Positions 1 through 8,121 of a stretch of 64,000 nt of DNA are shown here, in pieces. Within the stretch, counting starts at the first letter, position 1. Each line of letters opens with the position of its first letter. Location of the stretch: assembly GCA_015493475.1 (NCBI GenBank), contig WGDC01000091.1:1-64000 (forward strand). Reading direction: 5' to 3'. The notes under the pieces were generated by a model. That model was not told the origin of the DNA, did no database searches, and saw nothing but the letters and a program-made list of their open reading frames with translations. This stretch comes from Deltaproteobacteria bacterium (GTDB lineage: Bacteria > Desulfobacterota > Dissulfuribacteria > Dissulfuribacterales > QOAL01). The position numbers were made by a program, and so were the translations under genes.

Positions 1-105
1 AAGCATCGCAGCCTGTTCCTGAGTAAGTTTCTTCTTTTTACAACTTCCGTAAGCTTCCTCGAATCTCATAAGTTTGATCTCCTCCATTATATGGGCCCGG
101 CTCAT
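1..105 (-). CDS. Transposase N-terminus, cut by window edge
   Basis: Reading leftwards from an ATG at 105 there are 35 open codons running off the window. The start has a clear Shine-Dalgarno (AGGAGGT, 114-120 region on the complement). The peptide carries the run MRFEEAYGSC followed by a lysine-rich stretch and LTQEQAAMLL-like residues, which resembles the N-terminus of ISNCY-type transposases that begin with a helix-turn-helix (MRFEEVY...LTQEEAARLLG). Only this fragment is visible, so completeness cannot be judged. The bases 120-240 upstream contain two GGACAA-type words (138-143 and 164-169) that could belong to the insertion sequence end, but I cannot define the terminal repeat. Confidence 0.6.
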   Translation of the reverse strand, partial: MSRAHIMEEIKLMRFEEAYGSCKKKKLTQEQAAML

Positions 106-308
106 ATGGATACCTCCTAAATTCCCATATAAATCCGGACAAGTTATGTGTTAAAGTGGAGGACAATTTATTTGCTCGTAACAGGAATAGTGTGCAAAAT
201 ACGTTCAAATGGCCTGCCATTTTTCCCTGAAAGGAGGATAAAAAGACATTTGTGAGATTACTGATAGTTCCTTGTTGTGCCCCAGCGAAATAATGATAAT
301 CTGTTGGC

Positions 309-1847
309 GTGGCCACGTATTTAAGGAAATATTCGAGGGTTTTGGCGTTTATGTGCCTGTTTCTGGTTGTTGGCGGTTACCGGTTCGGCACAGGTGACCA
401 TGTATCCCAGCTCCCAACCGTTCTTCACTATTTCGATCCCCGTTTATACGCCACTGATTTCAGGCTCCAGCTCATCTTTCCTTGGTACGTGAAGTCTGGC
501 CTGTTCATCGCCCTGGCGTGGCTTTCAAGGCTCGTGCATATGCCCCTTGAGTATCTTTTTTTCGGATTTTACTGCATGGCGCTCTTTTTTTATATCGCCT
601 CTGTAGACGAACTGATGGGGCTTCTTGATATCAGGCAGGAGGTCAGGAACATTGCCCTTCTGCTTCTCCTGCCCTATTCTTATCTCTTCGTCACCATTTC
701 TCATTTTCATCTTGTGACCCTGAGGCTGGTGCCATATTTCTTTGTGTTTCCCCTTTGCATAAAGGTCGTAAATCTCTTCATCAGGCAAAGATACCTGCTT
801 GCGTCTCTGCTGACCGCCCTGGTTTTTTATATTCATCAACAGCTCGGACTCATAACCTTTGGAATGCTTTTTTTTGCAATTCTTGTGGACAAGGTCAGCA
901 AGAGGGCGGCCATGCACGATTTAACGGCCACTGTTCTGCCCTTCCTGTCGTTTTTTTTGGTGCACGCCTTCTTTATGCAGCTAAGGGGGAGTTACAGGGG
1001 CTATCCCTGGTTTGATCCAGTATGGGGCCGGCAACTTCTCGAGATGGTAAGGTTCCGGGTACCGCACCACCTGCTTCTGTCCTATTCCGGCTGGTTCGAG
1101 AAGTGCGTTTTCCTGCTGGTAGCCTTTTTGGCAGTAGCCGGGATAAGGCACCTGCGCAAAAGGAAAAGGGCCTCACAGGCCCTTTCGAACATGTCTGTCG
1201 GGCTGCTCATTGCATGCGCGGCAGGCGTTGTTTTCACGGAGATATTCCCCCTGCCAGTTGCGTTCGACCTCTACCTTTTCCGTTCGGACGTGATTTTGCG
1301 GGTCATCGCATTTGTGGCCTTCTCTGCGGCCATGGACCGTATCCTCCCCGTGGGGTGGGTGTCCCGTCCATCACTCGTCCTTTTTACCGTTACCGCCATT
1401 ATAGGAACGCTGGTTTGCATTTACCATAGTAACATCCGCATATTTATACCGAGGACAGAGATCGTTTCCATGTCAGAGTGCATAAAGAAGAAGACACCGG
1501 TTTCCGCTTTTTTGCTTGCCTCGCCAGCCATAAAGGGTCTGAGGTTATACAGTGAAAGAAGCGTGTTCGTGAGCTGGAAAAGTCACGGCCTGTTCTTTCC
1601 GCCGTACGTGGCAAGGGAGTGGTTTCACAGGATGAAGCTTCTTTGTCAAATGGACAGGGGAGTTTCTTGTCAGGGTTCGCCGTGCAAGGGGATTTGCGGG
1701 CGGAATTTCCGCTCTATTCCAGAACCACGCCTTTTAAAAATCGCAAGGGACTACAATGTCGGCTACCTTCTCGTTGGAAATAGCAGGAACTTGGACTATG
1801 AAAAGGTGTGCGCCACAGAAAATTACGTGCTCTACAAGTTGAGATAA
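309..1847 (+). CDS. Polytopic membrane protein, possibly DUF6798/GT-C-like
   Basis: A 512-residue protein with about ten hydrophobic segments, the first right at the N-terminus and the rest up to about residue 365, followed by a soluble C-terminal part of about 130 residues. The early motif YRFGTGDHVSQLP and the ACID-rich first loop resemble large bacterial membrane proteins of the DUF6798 type, whose fold recalls GT-C glycosyltransferases; function is unknown. The start is GTG at 309, because an in-frame stop lies at 297-299; Shine-Dalgarno is poor, and ATG at 351 is the alternative. The C-terminal part has several cysteines (CQMDRGVSCQGSPCKGICG) that may form disulfides in the periplasm. 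The next gene starts 4 bases after the stop, so the two are probably co-transcribed. Confidence 0.85.
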   Translation: MATYLRKYSRVLAFMCLFLVVGGYRFGTGDHVSQLPTVLHYFDPRLYATDFRLQLIFPWYVKSGLFIALAWLSRLVHMPLEYLFFGFYCMALFFYIASVDELMGLLDIRQEVRNIALLLLLPYSYLFVTISHFHLVTLRLVPYFFVFPLCIKVVNLFIRQRYLLASLLTALVFYIHQQLGLITFGMLFFAILVDKVSKRAAMHDLTATVLPFLSFFLVHAFFMQLRGSYRGYPWFDPVWGRQLLEMVRFRVPHHLLLSYSGWFEKCVFLLVAFLAVAGIRHLRKRKRASQALSNMSVGLLIACAAGVVFTEIFPLPVAFDLYLFRSDVILRVIAFVAFSAAMDRILPVGWVSRPSLVLFTVTAIIGTLVCIYHSNIRIFIPRTEIVSMSECIKKKTPVSAFLLASPAIKGLRLYSERSVFVSWKSHGLFFPPYVAREWFHRMKLLCQMDRGVSCQGSPCKGICGRNFRSIPEPRLLKIARDYNVGYLLVGNSRNLDYEKVCATENYVLYKLR

Positions 1848-1851
1848 AAAT

Positions 1852-2826
1852 ATGGTGCTTTCAGGAAAAATGGGGATACCTTTCAATCACTTTTCCTGCG
1901 CCTTGGCCTTTTTTCTTTACCTATCTTTATTCCTTATCATGTCTGCCCCGGCGCAAGCAGGCTCATCCGGGGCCGGATACTGGCTTCCCGCCTGGCAGGA
2001 GCTTCTTTTTCAAGGCGCAAAACCTCTGACACGTTTTCTCGTCAGGATCAAGGTCCAGGACGCTATGGGGTTGTGTCCCTATCCCATGAGTGACATAGAC
2101 ACGCATTTTATTGAATGTCCCCTGGACTCCCGCGGTGTTCTGCTCCTTTCTGCCGAAACCGTTACGATGAGCCTTCTGCTTCCCCAGGAAAAGTATGAGC
2201 ACTATGTATGGTTCAGACCGGGGACTCTTGAAGTCCTGCAAAGGGTGCGGTGGAAAAAGAACGGGCAGAAGTGGATTAAGCTTTACAGGTGGGGAAGGGA
2301 GGAGGTGTCGAGGCTTAGTATAAGGCCGCGATGCGAGGCGGAGCAGGATGATCCAGGCAGGTGGACCAAGCGCGCCATTTCCCTTTACCGTTTTCGCAAA
2401 ACCGAGTCGTGCAGGTGCAGGGCCGGGTTTTCAGGGCCCCTGGTCCTTGTCTACCTCGCTGCTCGGGAGGGTTTTCACAGGGACATTAGTCCTGTGGATG
2501 TCTGTGTTTTCGGGAAAAAGGCGCTACATCGGGTGAAGCTTCGTTTCCAACAAGCAAAAAGAATGAAGATAGATTATATTGAAAAGAGTGAAAGGGGTAG
2601 AAAACGGGTAAGGGAAAGGACTATAGTTTACGTATATACTATTTCCTCGAAGAGGGTAGGTCCGGCACAAGCGCATCATGAGCCTTTTTCGCTCCTGGGC
2701 CTTAAGAAAAATATAAAGATTTATGTGGATGTTAAAAGAGGGACGGTGGTTAGAGTCACGGGGAAAAACGACCTCGTGGGAGAGGTAGACCTGCGGATCG
2801 TGGCCCTTACAATGAGGAATTCCTGA
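1852..2826 (+). CDS. Exported protein of unknown function
   Basis: 324 residues with a long hydrophobic segment near residues 13-32 ending in APAQAG, which looks like a type I signal peptide. I do not recognise the family. The mature part is rich in arginine and lysine and in alternating hydrophobic residues that suggest beta strands. The end (VDVKRGTVVRVTGKNDLVGEVDLRI) faintly recalls DUF3108-like periplasmic beta proteins, but I would not assign that. It follows the membrane protein by 4 bases and probably works with it in the envelope. The start could also be the ATG at 1870, nearer the signal peptide. Confidence 0.75.
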   Translation: MVLSGKMGIPFNHFSCALAFFLYLSLFLIMSAPAQAGSSGAGYWLPAWQELLFQGAKPLTRFLVRIKVQDAMGLCPYPMSDIDTHFIECPLDSRGVLLLSAETVTMSLLLPQEKYEHYVWFRPGTLEVLQRVRWKKNGQKWIKLYRWGREEVSRLSIRPRCEAEQDDPGRWTKRAISLYRFRKTESCRCRAGFSGPLVLVYLAAREGFHRDISPVDVCVFGKKALHRVKLRFQQAKRMKIDYIEKSERGRKRVRERTIVYVYTISSKRVGPAQAHHEPFSLLGLKKNIKIYVDVKRGTVVRVTGKNDLVGEVDLRIVALTMRNS

Positions 2827-2833
2827 ACCAGGT

Positions 2834-3649
2834 CTAATGTGCCCCGGACACTATGGTCTCGGCAAGCAGCCAGTCGTTATAGGTATCTATGTCAATTGCA
2901 GTCTCAGGGGAATCCATTAATATTGCTCCAAGCCTGCAGCCTATGACCATTGAGGCCCGCTTTAGGCCCTGTTTCAGGGTGAGCCTGCCCAACAAGTAAA
3001 GCAATACCCACAAGTAGCCGAAACTGGAGACAATCTTTACGGGATTTTTTCGTCTTGTTTCTATCCCGCACCAGAAACGAGCAGCCTTAAAGGAGTTCCT
3101 TGTCAGAAAAGCAAATAGATTGCACGTGCAGAATTTTCCGTCCCGGAAACGGTAATATGTCCGTTTGACCCCCGGATAGATTTTCAGTATGTCAAGAGGC
3201 GCAAGGCCCACGGCAAGGTCTGCATCTGATGACATGGCCTTGGTGCAGAAAAACCTTACATGTTCAGACGCAAGAAGCGCGTGATCCGACGTGGTAAGAA
3301 GAACGGGGCGCGTTCCGCCTGCCGCCTTCAATGCCTTGTAGGCGCTCATGCTTGGACCCTTTTCGTTCTGTACCCAAACAATTTTTCCCGCCTTCATTCC
3401 TTGGCCAATTCCTGATATATTAGCGAATGCCCGCCTGTTCTTGCCGCATAGAAATATCCTGGAAATGCACATGGAGTCCAAAAGGCTGTCTACAACCCGC
3501 TGGATCATGGGCCTTCCTCCGACTTCTATGAAGGCCTTAGCCGGGACGTGAAATTTCCAAAGGAGTTCGCTCTTTCTGCTTCTTTCCCCTGCTAGGACAA
3601 CTGCGTCAAAGTTGCAGAGGCCTTCTGTCCGGGCTGAATCTTTTTTCAC
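2834..3649 (-). CDS. MobA-like nucleotidyltransferase
   Basis: 271 residues with the Rossmann-like N-terminus of NTP transferases (FDAVVLAGERSRKSEL, about residues 14-29), then FIEVGGRPMIQRVVDSLL and the metal-binding-like segment LLTTSDHALL. This is the MobA/GlmU NTP_transf_3 layout: it would join a nucleotide to a phosphorylated small molecule. The usual LAGGxSxRMG signature is altered to LAGERSRKSE, so activity or substrate may differ. A hydrophobic stretch near residues 208-220 is unusual for a soluble transferase. It starts with GTG, and the GTGA overlaps the stop of the upstream GNAT gene, which implies translational coupling and a shared pathway. Confidence 0.85.
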   Translation of the reverse strand: MKKDSARTEGLCNFDAVVLAGERSRKSELLWKFHVPAKAFIEVGGRPMIQRVVDSLLDSMCISRIFLCGKNRRAFANISGIGQGMKAGKIVWVQNEKGPSMSAYKALKAAGGTRPVLLTTSDHALLASEHVRFFCTKAMSSDADLAVGLAPLDILKIYPGVKRTYYRFRDGKFCTCNLFAFLTRNSFKAARFWCGIETRRKNPVKIVSSFGYLWVLLYLLGRLTLKQGLKRASMVIGCRLGAILMDSPETAIDIDTYNDWLLAETIVSGAH

Positions 3650-4779
3650 GTTGCTATTTCCTTTTCAAAGATTCTGTAGGTCTTGTATGCCCTTGCCCCG
3701 AGCCCCTCTATTATTCGCCTCATTGCAACATTGTCTTCCAATATCCATGAAAGCTCAACACGGTTCATGGGGGTGCGGAGGATCTCCTTGATGACGTCTC
3801 TTATGAGGGAAAGACTTATAGCGGCCCCGGACAGGCTGTTCTGGTAATCCTGGACTACGCCCATGAGAAGAACCCTGCCAGAGCTGAACCTGCGGAATTT
3901 TAATCTCCATAGGAGCTTTATCCAGTTAAGGGGAAAGATCTGGCCGTTCATGTCTGCGATTATCTCATTTATGTTGGGTAGAAGGGCGATGAAGCCAACG
4001 GCCTCTCCTTCCACAACTGCGACCCTTATGAGCTCAGGGCTTGCAATCCTGCTCATGGACTTTCCAAGCTCAAGATATTCATCCCTTGAAAAGGGTACGA
4101 AGCCCCAGTTCCTGGACCAGGCGTTATTGAAGATACTGAAAATGGAATCAAGCTCTGACTCAAGGTTTTTTTTGTCCAGGGGCCTTGTGGTGAAATCGGC
4201 CCTTAGCCCCCCAAGTAGCCCTTCAATGCGCGCAAGGCCTTCGTCTGTTCTTTCTATAAGATAGGCAATGAGGTCCTTGGCCTTTTGGTGGCCAAGATCG
4301 CCAAGCCTTTTGACGTAGTATGGAGGGTTGTGTCCCATCATGAAAAAGGGCGGATGCTGGAACCCGCTTACGAGAAGCCCGCACTCTTGGTTGATGGAGA
4401 GATTGAAGGGGCCAAGCATGCGCTTCATGCCCCGGGCCATGAGCCACTTTTCTGCCGATATGAACAGTGCCTTGAACACCTCCGGATCATCAATCGATTC
4501 GAGCATTCCCCAGAAACCCGTGTTGCTGTCATGCCTTTCAAGGTAAAGGTGGTCTATCTGTGCGCTTATTCTGCCCACGGGCGCGTTATCGCGAATGGCC
4601 ACCCAGTAACAGGCCTCTGCATGTTTAAAGTAGGGATTGGTCCTTGAAAGGTGCATTTTACCTTCTATTAAAAGGGGATGAACCCAGTTAGGGTCATTCC
4701 CGTATATGGCCCGAGGGACCGTTAAGAATTCTTTGATCTCTCTGCTATCCTGTATTTTTTTGACCGTGATATCAGACAA
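3646..4779 (-). CDS. YghO/BcerS-like GNAT acyltransferase
   Basis: 377 residues matching the YghO-type GNAT family: FLTVPRAIYGNDPNWVHPL near the N-terminus, HAEACYWVA and PVGRISAQID in the first half, the hallmark GPFNLSINQECGLLVSGF, then a second GNAT-like half (VAVVEGEAVGFIALLPNINE). As I recall, the family includes the bacterial ceramide synthase of Caulobacter as well as uncharacterised YghO proteins. Start is TTG at 4779 with AGAAAGG upstream. Its stop overlaps the start of the nucleotidyltransferase gene. No serine palmitoyltransferase is visible in the window, so a sphingolipid role is only a suggestion. Alternatives are N-acyl transfer to an amino sugar or amino acid. Confidence 0.85.
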   Translation of the reverse strand: MSDITVKKIQDSREIKEFLTVPRAIYGNDPNWVHPLLIEGKMHLSRTNPYFKHAEACYWVAIRDNAPVGRISAQIDHLYLERHDSNTGFWGMLESIDDPEVFKALFISAEKWLMARGMKRMLGPFNLSINQECGLLVSGFQHPPFFMMGHNPPYYVKRLGDLGHQKAKDLIAYLIERTDEGLARIEGLLGGLRADFTTRPLDKKNLESELDSIFSIFNNAWSRNWGFVPFSRDEYLELGKSMSRIASPELIRVAVVEGEAVGFIALLPNINEIIADMNGQIFPLNWIKLLWRLKFRRFSSGRVLLMGVVQDYQNSLSGAAISLSLIRDVIKEILRTPMNRVELSWILEDNVAMRRIIEGLGARAYKTYRIFEKEIAT

Positions 4780-5102
4780 GTGTGCAAATACCTTTCTGGT
4801 GTTTTGAAAAACAGATTATAGTAAACAGTTTTAACTGACTCTTGCTTGCAAGATACCAGCAACTTGTTTGGATGGGAATCCCACCATTTAGCGCCCGTCT
4901 TCACCTGCATTAAGTCCCAAAGTTGTTTTTCTATCTATAGATTAACATTTCTATCATTCACAGGCACAAGCTCACTGATTTTTCCAATGTTCCAGGACGG
5001 GCCCAAGTGTTACGATTCCCCTGGTTTTTTAAGAATATTGATGAAAAGGGCAAAGAATCGTGCATTGCTATATATTTTGAATTAGAAGTACGGTAAGGTA
5101 GT
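4780..5102. other. Divergent intergenic region before pgaA
   Basis: 323 bases between the GNAT gene and pgaA. It is AT-rich, has no convincing ORF and must hold the promoters of both operons. A TATATT hexamer at 5071-5076 could be a -10 for pgaA but I find no good -35 at the right distance. I looked for a cyclic-di-GMP riboswitch, which would suit pgaA, and saw none. Confidence 0.5.
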
Positions 5103-8102
5103 TTGGAAATTTTGAGGAAGGCGATGTGTCAACCTAAAAAGGTCTTTTTAGTCATTAAATTCTGTCTGGCTTGTATAGCATGTTGTTGCGTTGCCGTGGC
5201 TGTTATTTTTGGCCTTGATCTGTCTTCCTTGGCCAAGGGTGGGCAATGTTCCCAGGAACGAATATTTCAGGCGCGGTCAAGGGCCGAGGTGCTGAGGGTC
5301 CCCAAGGACTGCCAGTGCCCTTCCCTGTTCCACGCCTTTGGAATCAAGCTTATCCGGGCGGGCAAGAACCAAGAGGCCTTGCCGTGGATAAGGAGGGCCG
5401 TCAAGATGGCACCTGACAAACCGGATTATTTTGAAGACTATATCGTCCTTCTTGTTTGGCTCGGCAGGTATGACAAGGCCATTGATCTTTTTGGGGAGAT
5501 GCCGAGCACATTCCCCCGAAGGCCATATCTGCTCAGGAATGTCGCCATGGCCGCTGCAAGGACTAAGAGGTTTGAATTGGCTTCCAGGCTGTATGGCGAG
5601 ACCCTTGGTAAAGATCCCAAGGATAAGGAGGCGTTTGAGGGCCTTTACAATAGTCTCATGTCACTTGGCCGGTACAAAGAAGTAGACGGGCTACTTGAAC
5701 GCTACGGCAAGGGCGGGCCCATTGCCTCGGTTAATGTATCTTTATTGAGGTTCAGACTGTACCTGAAGGAGGACAGGCCCATGTCCGCATTCAGGGAATG
5801 GAAGGCGGCTGCGGACAGCAGTTGTTCTTGTTATTTTCGTCAATGGAAGGACTACCTTGGACTTCTCGGCCCGGACAAGGCAGAGGACATTTCAGGAGAA
5901 TTGGAAAGGCTCCACGCACCACTTTGGGACGTCTTTCTTCCGTTTGCCGCAACGAGGCAATATAAAAAGGCATTGGAGGTCATAAAGGGTGGGAAGGGGT
6001 CTATCCACTATGAAAAGTGGCCGGTTTATTACCTTCCGGAGCTGGCGTGGGTTTTTTTCAAGAATGACGATGTCGACCAGGCCATGAAGCTGTATCAATT
6101 CGTTCTCCATTGCAGGACAGGGAACAGGGAAGCCATGGTCGGAATGGTATACTGCCTTTGTGAAAAGGGAAAATATTCAGACGCTGAAAAATATCTCCAT
6201 GTTTTAACAAGGCGGTTTCCGCACGACATAGATGTACTCTTTGCCACGGCATTTTTTTTTGAACGCAAGGGACGGTTTTTAAAAGCTATAGAGGTATATG
6301 ACAAGATATTAAGACTCTATCGGGGCAATGAATGGGCCAAGGAGGCGAGAATAAGGACCTATTCCAGGTTCGGGGTGCCCTCTTTTGCAATGGAACTGGC
6401 CAAGGCGGAAGGGACAGGTCACTCCGTGCTTGAAGATCTTGACCTCGATGAAGCCGCCTTGTTTCAGCACTGGGGGCTTGTTAAGGAGGCAGAGAAGATA
6501 TATGACAAAGAGCTCCGAGCCAATCCACGGAATCGCCGCGCAAGGCTTGATTATCTGATAGATCTCAGGCAGGAAAAACGGTTTCCAGAAGTCATGAAGT
6601 TGTGCCAAGCCCTTTTTTCTGAAAGCGGCGGTGGCGGGCTCCCTTACTGGGCAAAGTCTCCATGTGCTGACACCTACTTATACTACGACAAGCCGGAAAC
6701 GGCCCTCAAGATATACAATGAGATACTTGAGGCCAAGCCAGACGATTTTAATGCTGCTCTTGGCCGTCTTTACTGCCTTACTGCCCTTAGGCGCTGGGAT
6801 GAAGCAGAAAGGCTTGGAAAGAGGCTTTTTGACAAGGAGTCTCCCGGGAAAATGATAGGAAAGAAATTCTATCCGAACTGGAGTAAGCTGGCGGCCGCCA
6901 TGGCGCGTGGTTACCTCATCGCGGAAACAAGGCCCCTTTACGAAGCGGAAGACTATTTTCTTGGCTTGAAGTTCAAGGCCCCGGCTGATTCTGGAATCGG
7001 AGCGGTTCTTGGAGACGTTTATTTCTGGCGGGGCTGGCCGAGGAAGGCCCTTCAGGAGCTTACAATTGCTGCACACAAGGACCCCGGGGAGAAGGACGCA
7101 AGAGTCAGCATGGCCTATGTCATGGACAATCTTGGGTACGAAAAACGCGCTAGAGATCTTAACAGCCAGCTGCTTAAAAAATACCCTTACGACAAGCACG
7201 TAATTAACGAGAAGAGACTTTTTCACGCCGAGGACATGAGAGAATTTGTTCTCGATTTTTCCAATGACAACGAGGATTCGCATTCAACTAGCTTTGATTT
7301 AAGGGCCGAAACAAACGAGAAGCCATATTTGAATTGGCGAGTATACCAATATTTTTTGTGGCAATACTCTTCCTTTGGAAAACGTTCCGGCTCTTTTCAG
7401 CGTATAGGCACGGGATTGAGACACAGGTTTGGTCCCTCTCTTTATTGGCAACAAGAGATTTCAATGGGTATCGATGGGGAGAAAAACTTCGGTATCGGCA
7501 GTTCCCTTTCTTGGACGCCGGACGATTTTTGGAACCTGTCCGGCTATTATAATACTTACAGTACACAGACGCCACTAAGGGCTAGGGCAGCAGGGATACA
7601 CAGTGATGAGGCGTCAGTGGGCTTGGCTTACCACTTCAGCGAATGGCGTGCCATCAGGGCCAACGTCGGTCTGATGACCTTTTCGGACGATAATGACAGG
7701 CTGTCCGCTTCTGTTTCCTTTCGGCAAGGAATGTGGAAAAGGGGAGACTGGTTTTCAGAGGTAACCGTTGAGAATTATGTATCCTTTAACAGCAAGGACC
7801 CGCGAAAGGTGAATTACTGGAATCCCAGGGCCGACTGGAGCTGTACCCTGACCCACAAGCTTCAATATACCGAGTGGAGGAGCTTTGATCAGGCGATCAT
7901 ACACAGCCTTTTCCTGGAAAGTGGTTCCTATTACCAGCGCAATTACGGAACAAAGTTTATTGGTTCTGCGACCTACGAGATAGATAGGCAGGCTTCCCTG
8001 CGCACCCACATCGTGTTTAGGGCCGGTGTAGCACGCAGGGTTTACGACGGGGATGTAACTACTGCACTTAATTTTACGCTACATTTATCATACCGCTTTT
8101 GA
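5103..8102 (+). CDS. pgaA: PgaA-like PNAG export porin with TPR domain
   Basis: 999 residues. A hydrophobic N-terminal segment (about 15-42) is the export signal. Residues about 60-700 are a long series of tetratricopeptide-type helical repeats (for example ALPWIRRAVKMAPDKPDYFEDY, split here: QEALPWIRRA and MAPDKPDY). From about residue 710 the sequence turns into alternating aromatic strands ending in HLSYRF, an outer-membrane beta-barrel with terminal phenylalanine. This is the layout of PgaA, which binds and exports poly-beta-1,6-N-acetylglucosamine; E. coli PgaA is about 800 residues, so the TPR part is longer here. Start is TTG at 5103 with AAGG upstream; ATG at 5124 is possible. First gene of pgaABCD. 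Confidence 0.9.
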   Translation: MEILRKAMCQPKKVFLVIKFCLACIACCCVAVAVIFGLDLSSLAKGGQCSQERIFQARSRAEVLRVPKDCQCPSLFHAFGIKLIRAGKNQEALPWIRRAVKMAPDKPDYFEDYIVLLVWLGRYDKAIDLFGEMPSTFPRRPYLLRNVAMAAARTKRFELASRLYGETLGKDPKDKEAFEGLYNSLMSLGRYKEVDGLLERYGKGGPIASVNVSLLRFRLYLKEDRPMSAFREWKAAADSSCSCYFRQWKDYLGLLGPDKAEDISGELERLHAPLWDVFLPFAATRQYKKALEVIKGGKGSIHYEKWPVYYLPELAWVFFKNDDVDQAMKLYQFVLHCRTGNREAMVGMVYCLCEKGKYSDAEKYLHVLTRRFPHDIDVLFATAFFFERKGRFLKAIEVYDKILRLYRGNEWAKEARIRTYSRFGVPSFAMELAKAEGTGHSVLEDLDLDEAALFQHWGLVKEAEKIYDKELRANPRNRRARLDYLIDLRQEKRFPEVMKLCQALFSESGGGGLPYWAKSPCADTYLYYDKPETALKIYNEILEAKPDDFNAALGRLYCLTALRRWDEAERLGKRLFDKESPGKMIGKKFYPNWSKLAAAMARGYLIAETRPLYEAEDYFLGLKFKAPADSGIGAVLGDVYFWRGWPRKALQELTIAAHKDPGEKDARVSMAYVMDNLGYEKRARDLNSQLLKKYPYDKHVINEKRLFHAEDMREFVLDFSNDNEDSHSTSFDLRAETNEKPYLNWRVYQYFLWQYSSFGKRSGSFQRIGTGLRHRFGPSLYWQQEISMGIDGEKNFGIGSSLSWTPDDFWNLSGYYNTYSTQTPLRARAAGIHSDEASVGLAYHFSEWRAIRANVGLMTFSDDNDRLSASVSFRQGMWKRGDWFSEVTVENYVSFNSKDPRKVNYWNPRADWSCTLTHKLQYTEWRSFDQAIIHSLFLESGSYYQRNYGTKFIGSATYEIDRQASLRTHIVFRAGVARRVYDGDVTTALNFTLHLSYRF

Positions 8103-8121
8103 TGAGATAAGCAGAAAGAAG

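Noticed and set aside
38-316. A 92-codon minus-strand frame overlapping the transposase start
   Set aside because: It is in another frame from the transposase, which has the ribosome site; the peptide has no recognisable family.
4780-5102. A cyclic-di-GMP riboswitch or sigma-54 promoter before pgaA
   Set aside because: I looked for the GEMM core and for GG-N10-GC spacing; neither is present.
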